Origin: Eumeta japonica
Taxonomy: Eukaryota; Arthropoda; Insecta; Lepidoptera; Psychidae
NCBI GenBank assembly: GCA_005406025.1
Contig: BGZK01001274.1
Coordinates: forward strand, 1-64,000
DNA: 64,000 nucleotides
Direction of reading: 5' to 3'
In this document: positions 12,701 to 24,163 of the stretch, piece by piece
Layout of the letters: each line of letters starts with the position of its first letter
Numbering within the stretch: position 1 is the first letter of the stretch
Notes under the pieces: generated by a model
Database searches by the model: none
Told to the model about the DNA's origin: nothing
The model's input: only the letters and a program-made list of their open reading frames with translations
Translations under genes and position numbers: made by a program

Positions 12701-13630
12701 TAAATCGGGCAAAAGTTTGTTCGATTTTTATATACAAATTCAAGATAATTTTTCATCACATTTTATTTATATTTAATTACAATACATATATGTCATTTTG
12801 TTCAACAACTTATCGCCATTTCGTAAGTTGTATCATAATCTCATTGCTGTAGAAAATTCAGACTTCTGATACAAAAACTGCGACAAGTAGTTTTGACAGC
12901 CCTCTCTTGATGTTAACTTAACACTACTTAAAGAATTCTGAAGACATCGAAATAGGTCAAAATCTGAGGGTGCAAGGTCGGAGCTATATGGTGGGTGCAT
13001 TAACACTTCCCAACCAAACTCTCTCAATATTTTCTGAGTAGCTAAAAATATGTGTGGTCAGGCGTTATCATGGTGAAAAACCACACTCTTTCTATTGATA
13101 TTTCTGCTGGGGTCCTATCAGCTGTTGGCAGTAGAGATCCGAATTGATGGGTTTGCCCAGCGGTAAAAGCTCATAATGAATAATGCCCGTAAGAACTAAT
13201 ATGCCGATCTTGACCTACTTATTCCAAAATGGGATCGACTTTATGCGTAACAGGTCGACCAAAGCGAGGATCATCTTTGACATCAAAATTATCAATCTGA
13301 AAACGCTCGAACCAATTTTGTGCAACTCTTACCGTCACTGCATTAGGTCCATAAGCATCACCAAATTTTTTCGCGGTTTGTGTCACTGTTTTTTCCTTTT
13401 TATATTAGAACTTCAAAATGTATTGAATTTCTACATTAGATTCACTCATTTTGGTTGAGAGAAAAACAATAGAAAAATGGCAGAACACCGTTTTTCCTTT
13501 TTATTTTCTTTTTTTTTTATTGTTATCTATTTAATGATATAGAAATTAGCCAGATACAAACATCACAACCAAAGAAATTTTACTACAACTTTTTTATTTT
13601 AAAATGCAAAAAACCTTTTCCCCGACCTAA
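12701..13630 (-). mobile_element. Mariner element, internally deleted, both ends present
   Basis: The ends are inverted repeats. At 13606-13630 the minus strand begins TTAGGTCGGGGAAAAGG, and at 12701 the plus strand begins TAAATCGGGCAAAAG, each next to a TA dinucleotide, the mariner target. The interior reads as a minus-strand mariner transposase whose catalytic centre is missing. The total of about 930 bp compares with roughly 1.3 kb for intact mariners. Stops and frameshifts make it inactive as a source of transposase. The adjacent coding remnant at 12460-12690 ends at its edge. Confidence 0.85.
12782..13449 (-). pseudogene. Mariner transposase pseudogene
   Basis: The minus strand starts with ATG at 13449 and reads MSESNVEIQYILKF before a stop, the usual mariner N-terminus. 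Later pieces in shifted frames match the DNA-binding region (PNAVTVRVAQNWFERF). The sequence then jumps to YELLP.G and NSDLYCQQL, so the segment with the first catalytic aspartate is deleted. HHDNA with a stop after it holds the second aspartate. HPPYSSDLAPSDF at about 12990 holds the third, spaced as in mariner D,D34D. The C-terminal text degenerates by frameshift near 12830. Assignment to mariner is secure; the subfamily (irritans- or cecropia-like) is not. Confidence 0.85.
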
Positions 13631-14771
13631 TACGTTATGTCAATGGACATAATATATTCTTCGCAATATTGATACTTAAAGATTGATATTAAATCAAAAA
13701 TTTAAAAATAAACTTCGTTTCATGTTAGTCGTAAATATGGTTGGAATCATAGAAAAGATAAATTAGAAGAAAGTTTGCATCAAAAGGAACGCAAAAAACC
13801 TAAAAAGTCCGCGACTTAACAAATGCGAGAGCTACGACCCCCAGAGAACGCAGTGTCGTTCGCTAACGATAGCCTCGATAAGAAAGTTAAAAACACTTGT
13901 TATTATTTTGTTATCGTGCTATCACGAATTTCGAACTGTTTTTGCGCTAAGTGAATGTGCTACTGAAGTAAAATATTAATACGAATTCAATTCTAATTCT
14001 ACGGCGTCGTAAGATCTAATGGGTCGATGAAAACATTAAGGCGTTGTAATTTTTTTACCTTCTTATTTTATTTGCTAACAAATTTATGAGACAGTTGTTG
14101 TCAATAAAATATAATGACGTGCACTTAAAATAATGTTATGACTGTAGTATACGTTTCTTCCAATACTGATATCGATATTAAATTTGGTGTTGTGTAGTAT
14201 TTCCAAATGGCGTCGTGAATTGATACGTGTGTCGACAATGTTGTTATTGTTTGAAAAGCGAGGTTCCTCTTAAGTGCGTTTAAAAAAACATGCGAGCAAG
14301 TCCGAGGCTGTCAAGCGATTCACTTTATGCAAAAAACGCGATATGGATTAAGCAAACAAGAGTGTACTGTTTTGTGTTTATTTATCACAAATATGTATAG
14401 TCTTCGACTAGGATGATTTTTTCAGTGTTTGAAATTCTCTTCCCATGTAATATCTACGACGAACTGAAAATGTGATCTGTCGTTGTTAATGTAATCACGC
14501 CGGTCGCCGACCGCGGGCGGCGAGCGACCCTCAACCTAGCCGATTTATTTCGTGTCAAATTAGACCTCCGAAAAAACACGTCAGTCACGGTTTATTGTTA
14601 TCCTGCGGGGCGGCCGGTCTACTGTTTGTTTATTGTTTTAAGGGTATTGTTGATTTTTTTTTTAACTTTATAACATGCATCAGAAAATTAATAATATTTT
14701 TCCGCACTATAAGCAAGGACATTAATTTTAATAGCATTACGTCAATTAAAATTATAGAAATGCAGACTTAC
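13631..14771. other. Noncoding stretch with a small GC-rich island
   Basis: No credible gene. A leader-like stretch at 13850-13980 ends near GAAGTAAAAT but lacks support. A GC-rich patch lies at 14500-14560. Confidence 0.45.
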
Positions 14772-14849
14772 CTGCAACACGTAATAAGATGTAGCACACA
14801 GCCCACAAACGTTGACCCTCGAACCTACTATTCCACTGCGAATCTTCAT
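14772..14849 (-). other. Candidate internal exon, 78 nt
   Basis: On the minus strand the piece ends in GTGTTGCAG before GTAAGT, a perfect donor, and is preceded by an acceptor-like AATTTGTCAG. The length is 26 codons and two frames are open. One reads EDSQWNSRFEGQRLWAVCY, which looks protein-like. The polypyrimidine tract is weak. No partner exon was found. Confidence 0.2.
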
Positions 14850-15317
14850 CTGACAAATTGAATTATGATTTGAAAGGATTCACAAATAGCGTACACCTAA
14901 ACAGCGTAAGTGTTACAATTTTTATTTATCTCAACCCGTCAATTAATTAGAATATAATTTCTCAACCTCAATTATGATACGATATAAATTTTCGTGAAGT
15001 ACTTACACAATATAATATAATTGAAATAGGGCAATTTGGACTTAGATTACTATTTAAATGGGACGAGAGGAGATGCAAGGATGAAATTTACTTTCGCCTC
15101 ACGTCGTTGGTATATCTATTTATTTATTTGCGAGTGAATCATGCATTTGGAATTATTACTGAGCAGCGTTTATAAACACATATATCACTTGTATATTAAA
15201 TTACATTTTCAAATGATCGACGATTAAGATCTAATGATGTATTGATGACATAATCTGAAAAGGAATTCTAATCTTTGACAATTCAAAATGGCGTAGATAA
15301 ATAGCAAAATAGTTTCG

Positions 15318-15746
15318 TCACACTAACTGCAGCCGGAGAATGTGTGGCATGACAACACAGTTGGAGCTCTTTGATAAACTCGAACTGTTATGAAGGGTAA
15401 ATACCCTCCCAGCGGAATTGTTTGACAAGGTTCCGTCATAGTCTAAATTAGCACTGGCCACAAACATACGAATCAGCGCAGAGTGGCAGTAGGTGTATAT
15501 TAAAAACGTAATTATCTTGACACTTTCATAAAAATACCAAACGAGTTTTCTACCCAAAGGCTTTGATGATAGAAACATCAAACAAAACGTTGAACTGAAG
15601 AACACGGTCATCGTCAAAACTATGCTTGTTTTCCAAACAGTACCATTCACATTTCGCCGTTTCGTGTTTTTTTTTTCTAAATGTTTAATACGGATAATGA
15701 TTGTAACCCCAAAGAAGGAAAGAACTTTATGTACATTTTGCCCCAT
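15318..15746 (-). CDS. Hypothetical 142-aa open frame with two hydrophobic segments
   Basis: This is the longest uninterrupted frame outside the main gene, starting at ATG 15746. Hydrophobic stretches lie at about residues 44-60 and 72-96, followed by a tail rich in Ser and Asn with possible N-glycosylation sites (NNS, HNSS). I recognise no family. In sequence this AT-rich a few frames of this length are expected by chance in a window this size, and there is no obvious poly(A) signal close behind it. It could be a lineage-specific membrane protein, a decayed chemoreceptor piece, or nothing. Confidence 0.15.
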   Translation of the reverse strand: MGQNVHKVLSFFGVTIIIRIKHLEKKNTKRRNVNGTVWKTSIVLTMTVFFSSTFCLMFLSSKPLGRKLVWYFYESVKIITFLIYTYCHSALIRMFVASANLDYDGTLSNNSAGRVFTLHNSSSLSKSSNCVVMPHILRLQLV

Positions 15747-15749
15747 ATA

Positions 15750-16796
15750 ATATTCATGAATTCGGGCAACGTGTATTCCGATTTGAATAACGAATACGCT
15801 ACAATATGCTCAACATGTTTCCTCGTTGACATTCTGTGTATTATGTATAATATATGATCTGTACCATGGCCATCGGCTATTCGGTTTGTCCACTACTTTC
15901 TGTCACATATTTAACATTAATATTTTGATAACTGACTCTGGCTCCGGATATTAAATTTTCTATGAAGAAATTTTACATTTCCTTATTCAGTTCTTAGGTT
16001 AGGTTAAAATAAAATTGAATAAAAATATATCTGAACCAAAAATCTCTGCTCCAAAAAAGGGATTATCTACACACACAACGTTTCTGATACACGTGAACAC
16101 AAAAGCGTATAACAAAATAATTTTCAGTTTGTATGATGTTTGAACATATACATGAAGTATAAAATTAGCGTATACTACACAACAGAATTTCAGATTTATA
16201 CAAAATCACATTTTTTACATAAATATAAAGAGTCAAATATTATAACAAATTTAAAAATCAAGTTAAAATCGGCTGAAAAGTAAAGAAATTAAAAGCCTTT
16301 AAAAATCCTTTACCGTCTCTTTCTTCCAAAATCCATAATACAAAATTTTGTGTGTAATTTACGAGGTATTACTGAAGTTTGATATTAATATGGCTTTTAT
16401 TATATGCTTTTGCTTATTTAATCAATTATTACTATAAAAATCTTTGGTTGGCTCTATTCGTGATACAGCCCTAAGTTTTACATAAATACGTCTATGTATA
16501 AAAGGATACTCGAGCAATTGGAAGAACAATACTAATTAGTATTTCAAACTGAGTTTGTTTTGTTCAAAATGAGTTTATTAAGCACAGGTCGTTGATTCTA
16601 AAACTATAAAATATAACGAAAAAATAACACAGAATTGTACAACGTTGGGGCGTAATTGTATATACAAATAAATCACACACTATCGGAGCACGTGAAAACG
16701 TTTGTTGTGTTTATTTCATTCGTTACCACGTGGAATGTTTTGAATACATCATGTCAACACAAGTTCACGCACTAGCGAATTGTCGATATAGTAGAT
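15750..16796. other. Noncoding AT-rich stretch
   Basis: No open frame, splice pair or repeat that I can support. Confidence 0.6.
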
Positions 16797-16920
16797 CTTG
16801 TACTTACTGACTTCGTTCACTTATACACCAACAGATGGCGTTAGTGCTTAAAAGCATAGACTCGTACGTACCGATTTCATTCGCTTATGCACAAACAGAT
16901 AGCGTTGTATACAAGTTCCT
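16797..16920. repeat. Two-unit degenerate tandem repeat
   Basis: Units starting at 16797 and 16861 share the order GTAC, then TTCGTTCACTTATACACC or TTCATTCGCTTATGCAC, then AACAGATGGCGTT or AACAGATAGCGTT. They are offset by 64 bases and moderately diverged. The AACAGATGGCG core is familiar from dispersed insect repeats (memory). Confidence 0.65.
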
Positions 16921-19899
16921 GTTCATGAAATTACGTCTACTATAAACGGAAATACAGACTTGTTCACATCAAAAAACATTCATATTTTGGTAATTACTTG
17001 ACGGTAACTAAACATCTTTACATTTAATTAATGAAATACAATAACCTAAAAATCTGCATAGAAAGTCCAAATTTAAAGGTATAAATAATATTATAACTAT
17101 ATATATATTTGTATGAACACAAACAAGAGACGTTATTGCATTTGTAAGAAGTTGCTTGTCGAAGTTCCAAAATTACTCGCATAAAATCGGTAAACATATT
17201 ACAAAGTTTCTCGTCTCGTCTCGACGTACTTCAGGCATCGAAGGGTAACTGAATAGGTTATAGGTTGTTTGCGAAATTGAATCATAATACTGGAAAACAA
17301 ACAACTGGTTCACAATCGATGTCAGCTTAATAATAAAGTTTAATTTTGCAAAAGAATATGTTCAGTATTTTTCTATCAGTCCCTTGTTAAAGTGGTAGGT
17401 GATGGTTATCCCATACTACTAAATCACCAACATTCGTAGTCATACGTATTTATTGATTTCTATGTAACAGATTTCTCTGGAACGCTTTCAACGATTTCGA
17501 TACTGTTTTAGTTGTAGGGGTTTTGGGAGTAAAAGTAGTCGGTAGAACGTCTAACTGTTGTGTTAAAGCAGTGGGCTCAAATCGTGCCGGATCACACTTC
17601 TTTTCTTCGCAATAATGTGAAGTTAAAATATATGTAAAAAATAAACAAATAGGAACTGTAATAAAATTGATAACGTTGTTTAGATTTTAGTTAGAGCTGT
17701 TAAATTTTAGTAACAGCGATATATATGGTATTTCTAAAATACAGCAATAACATCGTTGGTCGCTGACACCTACGCATTTGGAAAGAGATCAATTGCGTTG
17801 GTAAGTAAAAAATGGGTTAGGAAAAAGACCCAGTTATACACTTCGCATATGGTTCAAACAGAACTCGTCGTTCGTTCAGACATTTTTACATTCAAGCGGA
17901 AATCGTGAGTACTAAAAAAATGGCATTATGCAATTATGGCATCCAGAACAAAAATTATTACATGCATAACACAATAATCATATTTATATATTAAAAGAAT
18001 GTCTATCTGTTTCTATTTTGTAATCAATTTACTTTATCAAATTCGAATTATTTTGTCGACTTGCAGCAATTGCGCTCTTTTATGTCTATGTTTACACACT
18101 TTTCTATTGTTTAAGTACATAAATGTTTTTAATTCATTTTGTACACCAGAATTATTTTTTAAGCGTATATGTCGTACACCGAAGGTATATTGTTGTCGTA
18201 ATTGGATTCGTTTAAACAAACATGTGGCAGCAAACACATACATTGTGTATCGCGCTGTATAACGTAGCTTTATCCTCGGGCGCATGATATTGCAATGCAT
18301 AAATTATGAACTGTAATATCATGCTTCAAGGATAATATGAATACAATTTTTTGGGGTAAGAAAATGAAGGCTGTTCCATCCGGGAAATATAAATAAGCCA
18401 GGCTTTTTATTTTGAAAAGAGCCACTGGAATATTTATGATTAAAAAAAATTCAGCCGACACGATTAAATCAATTTAGGTACAAAAAAAAATTAATATCTA
18501 GGTACTGTTATTTAAATTTTGAATTTTTCGACTGCGAAAATCTCTTATAATAAAAAAAAGTTTACTATCAGTAGATTTCATAAAAATCTAACTATTGTAT
18601 TTGTCCTCTTGGCGCAATTTTTGAAAAAAATTGCTGTTTTCGGACTTAACGAGCTGAGTCAGAAGATACATATGATTACACTTTCATGAAATCTCATCTA
18701 CTTCCATTTCGGCTGCTGAATGGGCTTTTAATTAATTCAATACGCACTATCGTCCTAATAATGTCCACCTTAAAATGTAAGCCACGTTTGATTTAATTCT
18801 GTTTAGTAGAGTTCGACATAAAACGCGCACTGAATGAAATCACCATTTAAATGAAGTATTTTGATACCATGCGTCTCCATTTCATGTGTTACCATTTGTC
18901 AACTTTTAACTAGGTGGTTGTAGTCAATCAATATCGGATGTGATGTGTATCTATTTTTATTCTGCAGTCCAAGAGGACGAAATCCAGGACAAAAGCTAGT
19001 TGGTTACCAAGCTTCCATCTGCTACTTCATTCTCAAGTACGTAATTTGATTTCTGCGTTCGTATTAAAAATGTCATTTAAAATTCAAAATGAATTTTAAT
19101 CCCTTTTCCAATTCCATTCACAATCCTGTTCCCTATCGGAATGTCGGTCCCGGTCTCGAGTACGATTGTAATCCCAATTTGGTTACCGATAAATGAGATG
19201 GTGAGAAACCAATTTCACTTCAATACTTAGTATAGATTTTAGAAAAATATTTTGAGGCAAACACATAAAAAAAAAAGTGTGCTACTTGTATAAAGCTTTT
19301 AAGTTGAAAAAATAATGGGATTCCAATTTCAAAAAAGAACTACGTTTATATTTACTATTAATAAATTCACCAATGAACTTCAATCCTTTATGTTTTCTGA
19401 ATGACGCAATGCAACACAGTCAGCACGTCGAGCACGTCACGGGTTGTGATCCACATCCACCACACTGGTATCAATCCTAGACAAGAAAGATTCCATATAA
19501 AATTGAGAACCTACTCGTAAGGCGTCAATTATATTATCACATAATTGTGATAATATATTTGACATTTATTAACGGATCGATGGAAAACATGGTAAAAATT
19601 TAAGCTGTCGAGATTTGTAAAAACTTGAAAAAACCTGAATACTCAAAAAAATAATTCCACAATACCATAATATGTCAAGAAAAAATCAGGCACTTTTTCT
19701 TAACTCAGCTCACGTCATCTTCTTGATCGGTCTTGACGACAAGCTATTTTTGTTTTTGAGCCTTCGCCTTAAAATGTTACCTAATAGCTTCTATCGAGAA
19801 TTACCCATTTAGTAAATTCAACAAGACCGACGGATCCTGTCGTATCTTCTATATAAAACATTGAACAATCGAAACAAAATCACCTAGCCGATAGATAGA
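16921..19899. other. Noncoding stretch
   Basis: Overlapping 87-codon frames on opposite strands at 18000-18300 have no recognisable content. A 26-bp palindrome sits at 19531-19556. Short inverted repeats (GTCCTCTTGG near 18603 and CCAAGAGGAC near 18969) could bound a small element, but the arms are only about 10-12 bases. At 17510-17600 there is a faint tRNA-like phrase. Confidence 0.45.
19531..19556. repeat. 26-bp palindrome with 4-base loop
   Basis: ATATTATCACA and its exact reverse complement flank TAAT. Confidence 0.8.
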
Positions 19900-20130
19900 T
19901 TTCTTTAACATCGCAATCGAACGATCGCTCAGCGGTCAGCGGCCGATACCGTAAATAGGTCGACCTAAAGAAGGGGATTCGTTTCCCGATCCGCACCGAA
20001 ATAGACGCGGGAATCGTTGAACTCCGGCCCTGCCTTCAATGGGTCGGTGGAGCGCTGCCCCAGTATCGACCGCGTGCCCGCCGAACGGACTTCGCCGGAC
20101 GCTAATGCGATTTGTCAAGCATCAACTCGA
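19900..20130. other. GC-rich island
   Basis: A CpG-rich block that leads into the hexamer array. Frames of 60-62 codons exist on both strands without recognisable motifs. Confidence 0.35.
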
Positions 20131-20310
20131 TGTTGCTTTATGTCGAAATCATTGATGTTTCGCTCTTATTCGCTACTCTGTGACGTACGCAATTGTATTT
20201 CATAGTGGATTCCAGCCGCAGCTCCACCCGCGTTGACACGCAACGAATGCCTTCATCTTAAACATCGACCGATGACGATCTTAATCATGGCCCTGATCGT
20301 TGTCTGGCTG

Positions 20311-20595
20311 TTTGATCCGATTTCGCTTTCGTTCCCGATGCCAGTTTGTCTCGCTCTTGACTTCGACCGCAATCCCGCGCTTAATTCCGGACCCGGTCAC
20401 GACTTGAGTAGATTCCGATTCTGATCCCGTTCTCGATCTCGGTCCCGCTCTCAATTCTCATCACGGTATCGCTTCTTATTCCGATTCCGTTTTCGACCTT
20501 GATTCAAATTTTAGTCCGAAACTCGATTTAGGTTTTGGTCCCGTTCTTGATTTCGAACCATCCCGGTGTCGGCTCTCGATTCTGCTGAACGTCCC
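20311..20595. repeat. Degenerate hexanucleotide array (WTYYCG)
   Basis: Read in steps of six from about 20422, the sequence runs ATTCTG, ATCCCG, TTCTCG, ATCTCG, GTCCCG and on through ATTCCG, ATTCCG, TTTTCG to TTCTTG, ATTTCG at about 20560. The phase holds for most of the array. The consensus is close to ATTCCG or GTCCCG (CGGAAT or CGGGAC on the other strand). A looser stretch starts near 20315. Units are too diverged for a young microsatellite, so this is an old, mutated satellite or minisatellite. Similar words appear at 19100-19180. Confidence 0.7.
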
Positions 20596-20599
20596 GTTT

Positions 20600-23256
20600 G
20601 TAGTTTTAATTCCATTACCAGTCACAATTCTACTTGTACGAAGTCCGGGCAAATTTTAGTATCAAAATGAAAGTTGTGCCATATTACGCGGGATAGTATA
20701 GCTTTATGTGAGTGAACGAATTTTTAAAATCTCTAATAGCACAAATATGCGGATAAAGCGAAAGCGAAGTACCAATAGTCTGTTTTATTCAAAGAGCCCC
20801 TTATTAATTAAGTAATTTATAGAGTCGGTTCTGTAGTTTAGTTCGATAGTACAAATACGCAGACAACTTCAGGTATGAATGCTAGTTTTATTTTTCAGAA
20901 ATCATCTCCTTTGCGAGTACAACAAAGAGATCGTCGGGTTCATAATAATTGGATGAGTGGTTTAGGCTAACAACGGATAAAATACATACTCATTTATATA
21001 CGTAATACAACCTCACTGCCCCTCACTTATTGTAAAAGACGCGTCTCACCACCTTTAATAAGCGATATTTATGCCAAATGTTATAGTCGTTCCTAGGTAC
21101 ATAAAAAGTTTCATATAAAATTTAACCCCCTTTTATTCCAATAAACAACGAATTTCTAAAATTCTTTTCTAATGGATTCTTACATTATACAATTTATCAC
21201 CAAATGAAGTTCAATATTTTGATCAAGTTTACAGTTCCGGACATCCGTGGTGGATGAATCGGTAAATAATTTTTCTCTAAATATGAACATACTGTCTTCA
21301 TTTTACGTTTAATAAAGTGCTCCATCAATTAATATCGTACAAAAAGTAAACTCTTTATAAATGAGATTTCCATACTAGTTATTGTTTCAGGTTTTATTTG
21401 TCCCTCTGCTAAGCCACGCCCTCCCAAAATCACTTTATTTCAGATTGAAGGGCCTTAACGTCTTCACATTGGTCCAGTCACGTTCTTAAGCGTAGGATGC
21501 GATGTCCTATATTTGCATAATAATTCTACTTTTATAAATAGTTACCAATGGAATACTTAATTGTATCATTTCATTTCATATCAAGAACCCCAGGTTTCTT
21601 ATTATAAATTGAATTGTTTTGTTAATAACAGTTGTTTTATTCTAATTTTATTTCGAGTTAATTAATCATGATTGATTGCTGAACTTTCTATTGCTGTAAC
21701 ACAAAACTCTTCATGAGTAAAATTTTTTTATGTATTTTTTAGTTTGGTTTACTATTAAAGCATGTTTTTTTAGTTGTTCTATACTATAATTTATTAATAT
21801 CAATAAACTGATTTAAATTAATTACTGTCACTAATAAACAAAATACAATAACAACCAGTTTGTTTTTCAAAACCGTTCTTCTTTTTATAAACGAATATAA
21901 TCTCGGATGATGATTTAATAACTTTGCAATCTTAGTATTTATTACCAAAAACCCTAATACGAATGAAAGCCGATCATAAATCAGTTTGCTGTTTGCTTTA
22001 TACCCGATTTTGATTTATGGCAACGTTTTTTTTTTCAAGACGCGTAAAAATACGCTCAGCTGTAAAAGTAAAAAAATAAACGAACATCAAATATGGCAGC
22101 GTTCTGAGTATGAGTAATGAACGCAACAAAAATAATAATAAAAAGTTAACAACTCTGAATACCAGGGCAACAGATTCACAGAGAAATTAATTCGTAGCAA
22201 TGGCGGTTCAACACCCTGACAGTCGTTTGCCGTACATACAGATATTATGATGAATGGGCGACCTGCGGCGGTAATAACCCCCCCCCCCCCTCCTCCCCCG
22301 CATACCCTGTCGGTGCGTCCGCGGCCGCCCGCGTTGGACTTGCGCCAACGGCGTTGCACCTGTTCTGTTGACTCCACCTGGGTCATTCGTGCCAGTAATA
22401 TCTATTGATACGAATTAATTACGAAAGATTATTTAATCATATTTCGTTGGATCTATTACCCTGCTAACCGAAACCGTATTTGTATTGTATTAAATTTTGC
22501 CACATAAGATTTATTTTAAAAAGATTACGTACTATTTTATTTGCCTTTTAAAGCTTTCTCTGAATTTGGTGGAAATCAAGTTTTTTCGCGATATGTAACA
22601 ACCTCATACGATATGAATATTGATCGCTTTACGTTTTATTCCCTCTGCCAACGAGCTGAGAGCGGTGGAGAGAGGTAAGACATGTGAAATCCTCCACAGC
22701 CGCCATCGGCACTGCACACAGCTTTTCAGATTCTGCTTCAGAGTCTCGCTTAGCGATGCTCGGGTATCCGATCTATAATTAATATAATTGTCATACATTA
22801 AGAAATGTGAACGAGCGCTAAATTAATCTTACCTCTCAACAAAAGTGTAACCCTAATATTTAAAATTAAAAATGTTTTCTCCCATTTTTCTTCTTCGTAT
22901 CGCGTCCGAATTCGACTGCTGCAATTCCCTTTCACAGTTGTTAGTCAAGGTTCCCCAATACTATTGATTTTTAATTTCGCCTTCCGAGAAACGATCACAT
23001 GATAAACTCGATATTTTTTTGTAATGAATTTTCTTTCCAATAAAATTAACTTACCGAAACTTGCAAAGAAGAAAGTTATGGCCGAGTATCGATTAGAGCT
23101 GAGTGTTAAAGTTTAAAAAGTATTATTGTGTCAATTTTTTTTAATTTTTCACTTATTACATGACGACGCGTCGTCACGTCGCTCACATCCGCCGGCATTG
23201 CACTACACTATACTACTATAGATATACTATATATAATGTTATATAATTCTTTCCTT
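20600..23256. other. Noncoding stretch with a C-run
   Basis: No credible gene. A run of 13 C followed by TCCTCCCCC lies at 22278-22299, with GC-rich sequence to about 22380. The minus-strand frame across it (22087-22386) encodes a glycine run and looks like a by-product of the C-run. Confidence 0.5.
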
Positions 23257-23520
23257 AATATAAACCCTTCTCAGAAGGGTAGGCAGAGACTATAGACTTC
23301 CGCATAGGACGATCTTCGCATATCTCTCTTGCCTCACTGACATCCATCAATCTCTTCATGCCAGCTCGTCGGTTTCGGGTGCTTAAAATTACATAATGTA
23401 CACATATATTTACACACACACACACACACACAGTAGATTTATGTGTAGATTATATAATTTTAAGCACCCGAAACCGACGAGCTTGCATTATTTAGCTTGC
23501 ATTAGGCGCGGGTTTATATT
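23257..23520. mobile_element. Short repeat element with inverted ends and internal hairpin
   Basis: AATATAAACCC at 23257-23267 is inverted exactly at 23510-23520. Inside, 23363-23391 and 23455-23483 form a perfect 29-bp inverted repeat with core CGTCGGTTTCGGGTGC, separated by a CA microsatellite. The text AACCCTTCTCAGAAGGGTAG and the words GCAGAGACTATAGACTTCC match, from memory, a repeat common in lepidopteran genomes. There is no coding capacity, so it is a non-autonomous element. I cannot name the superfamily. Confidence 0.6.
23412..23432. repeat. CA microsatellite
   Basis: About ten CA units in the loop of the 29-bp inverted repeat. Confidence 0.9.
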
Positions 23521-23591
23521 ATTTATACGAATATTGACATAATTAGGAATAACATTATAGGTCTGTATGCAATAGTTAATTGTGTGACTAG

Positions 23592-24163
23592 AGATGAAAC
23601 AAAACGATTTCAGACCAGAGTGAAGTTGGCTGCCCGAGTGCTGACATCACTCGGTCTGAAATCGTGTTTCATCCCGCGTCACACACTATATTTTTCATAT
23701 CAACTGTATTGAAAATGCTAGTTTCATTGTCTGGAGCCGACAAGAACTAGATTATTTCAGACAAATAGCGATAATACCATTTTATTACGTAAATTTATTG
23801 AGGAAATCAAAAATTACAACTCAAAAACCTATGGGCTATTGTTAACCTAGAAATTCATAGTATTAATGGTGCAATTGTTAAAATGATAATTATTATATTC
23901 TTACTTTTAATTATATTTAGTCACAGGGTTATAATATGTCAATACAATTGACGGTTAGAATGACAATTATAAAGGCATGAAATAAACAAAAGATACTCTG
24001 ACAGGATTGAAAATAAATCTACAACTTCGTTCAGCGGGCAGAAAATGATCAATTCAATTGCTCAATTGCTGCCCGGCGACGGTCGCATTGGTCTGAAATT
24101 GACTAGTTTCTGTCGGCTCAACAGGCATGAAACTAGGCATTTTCAATGCAGGCGATATGAAAA
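23592..24163. mobile_element. Foldback-like element with nested inverted repeats
   Basis: A hairpin at 23593-23673 pairs GATGAAACAAAACGATTTCA with its partner ending GTGTTTCATC. Further in, 23691-23750 and 24103-24163 form an imperfect inverted repeat of about 60 bases sharing ATTGAAAATG, CTAGTTTCAT, GAGCCGACA and ACTAG. The words GCTGCCCG and GGTCTGAAAT occur in the same order near 23629-23660 and again near 24069-24099. So the two ends contain related modules in both orientations. No coding frame; probably a MITE or foldback element. Confidence 0.6.

Noticed and set aside
17520..17600. Possible tRNA-derived sequence
   Set aside because: Both internal boxes depart too far from consensus.
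18000..18300. Overlapping 87-codon frames on both strands
   Set aside because: Mutually exclusive, no motif and no splice or poly(A) context.
22087..22386. 99-codon minus frame with a glycine run
   Set aside because: The glycine run is the translation of a C homopolymer; the rest has no recognisable content.
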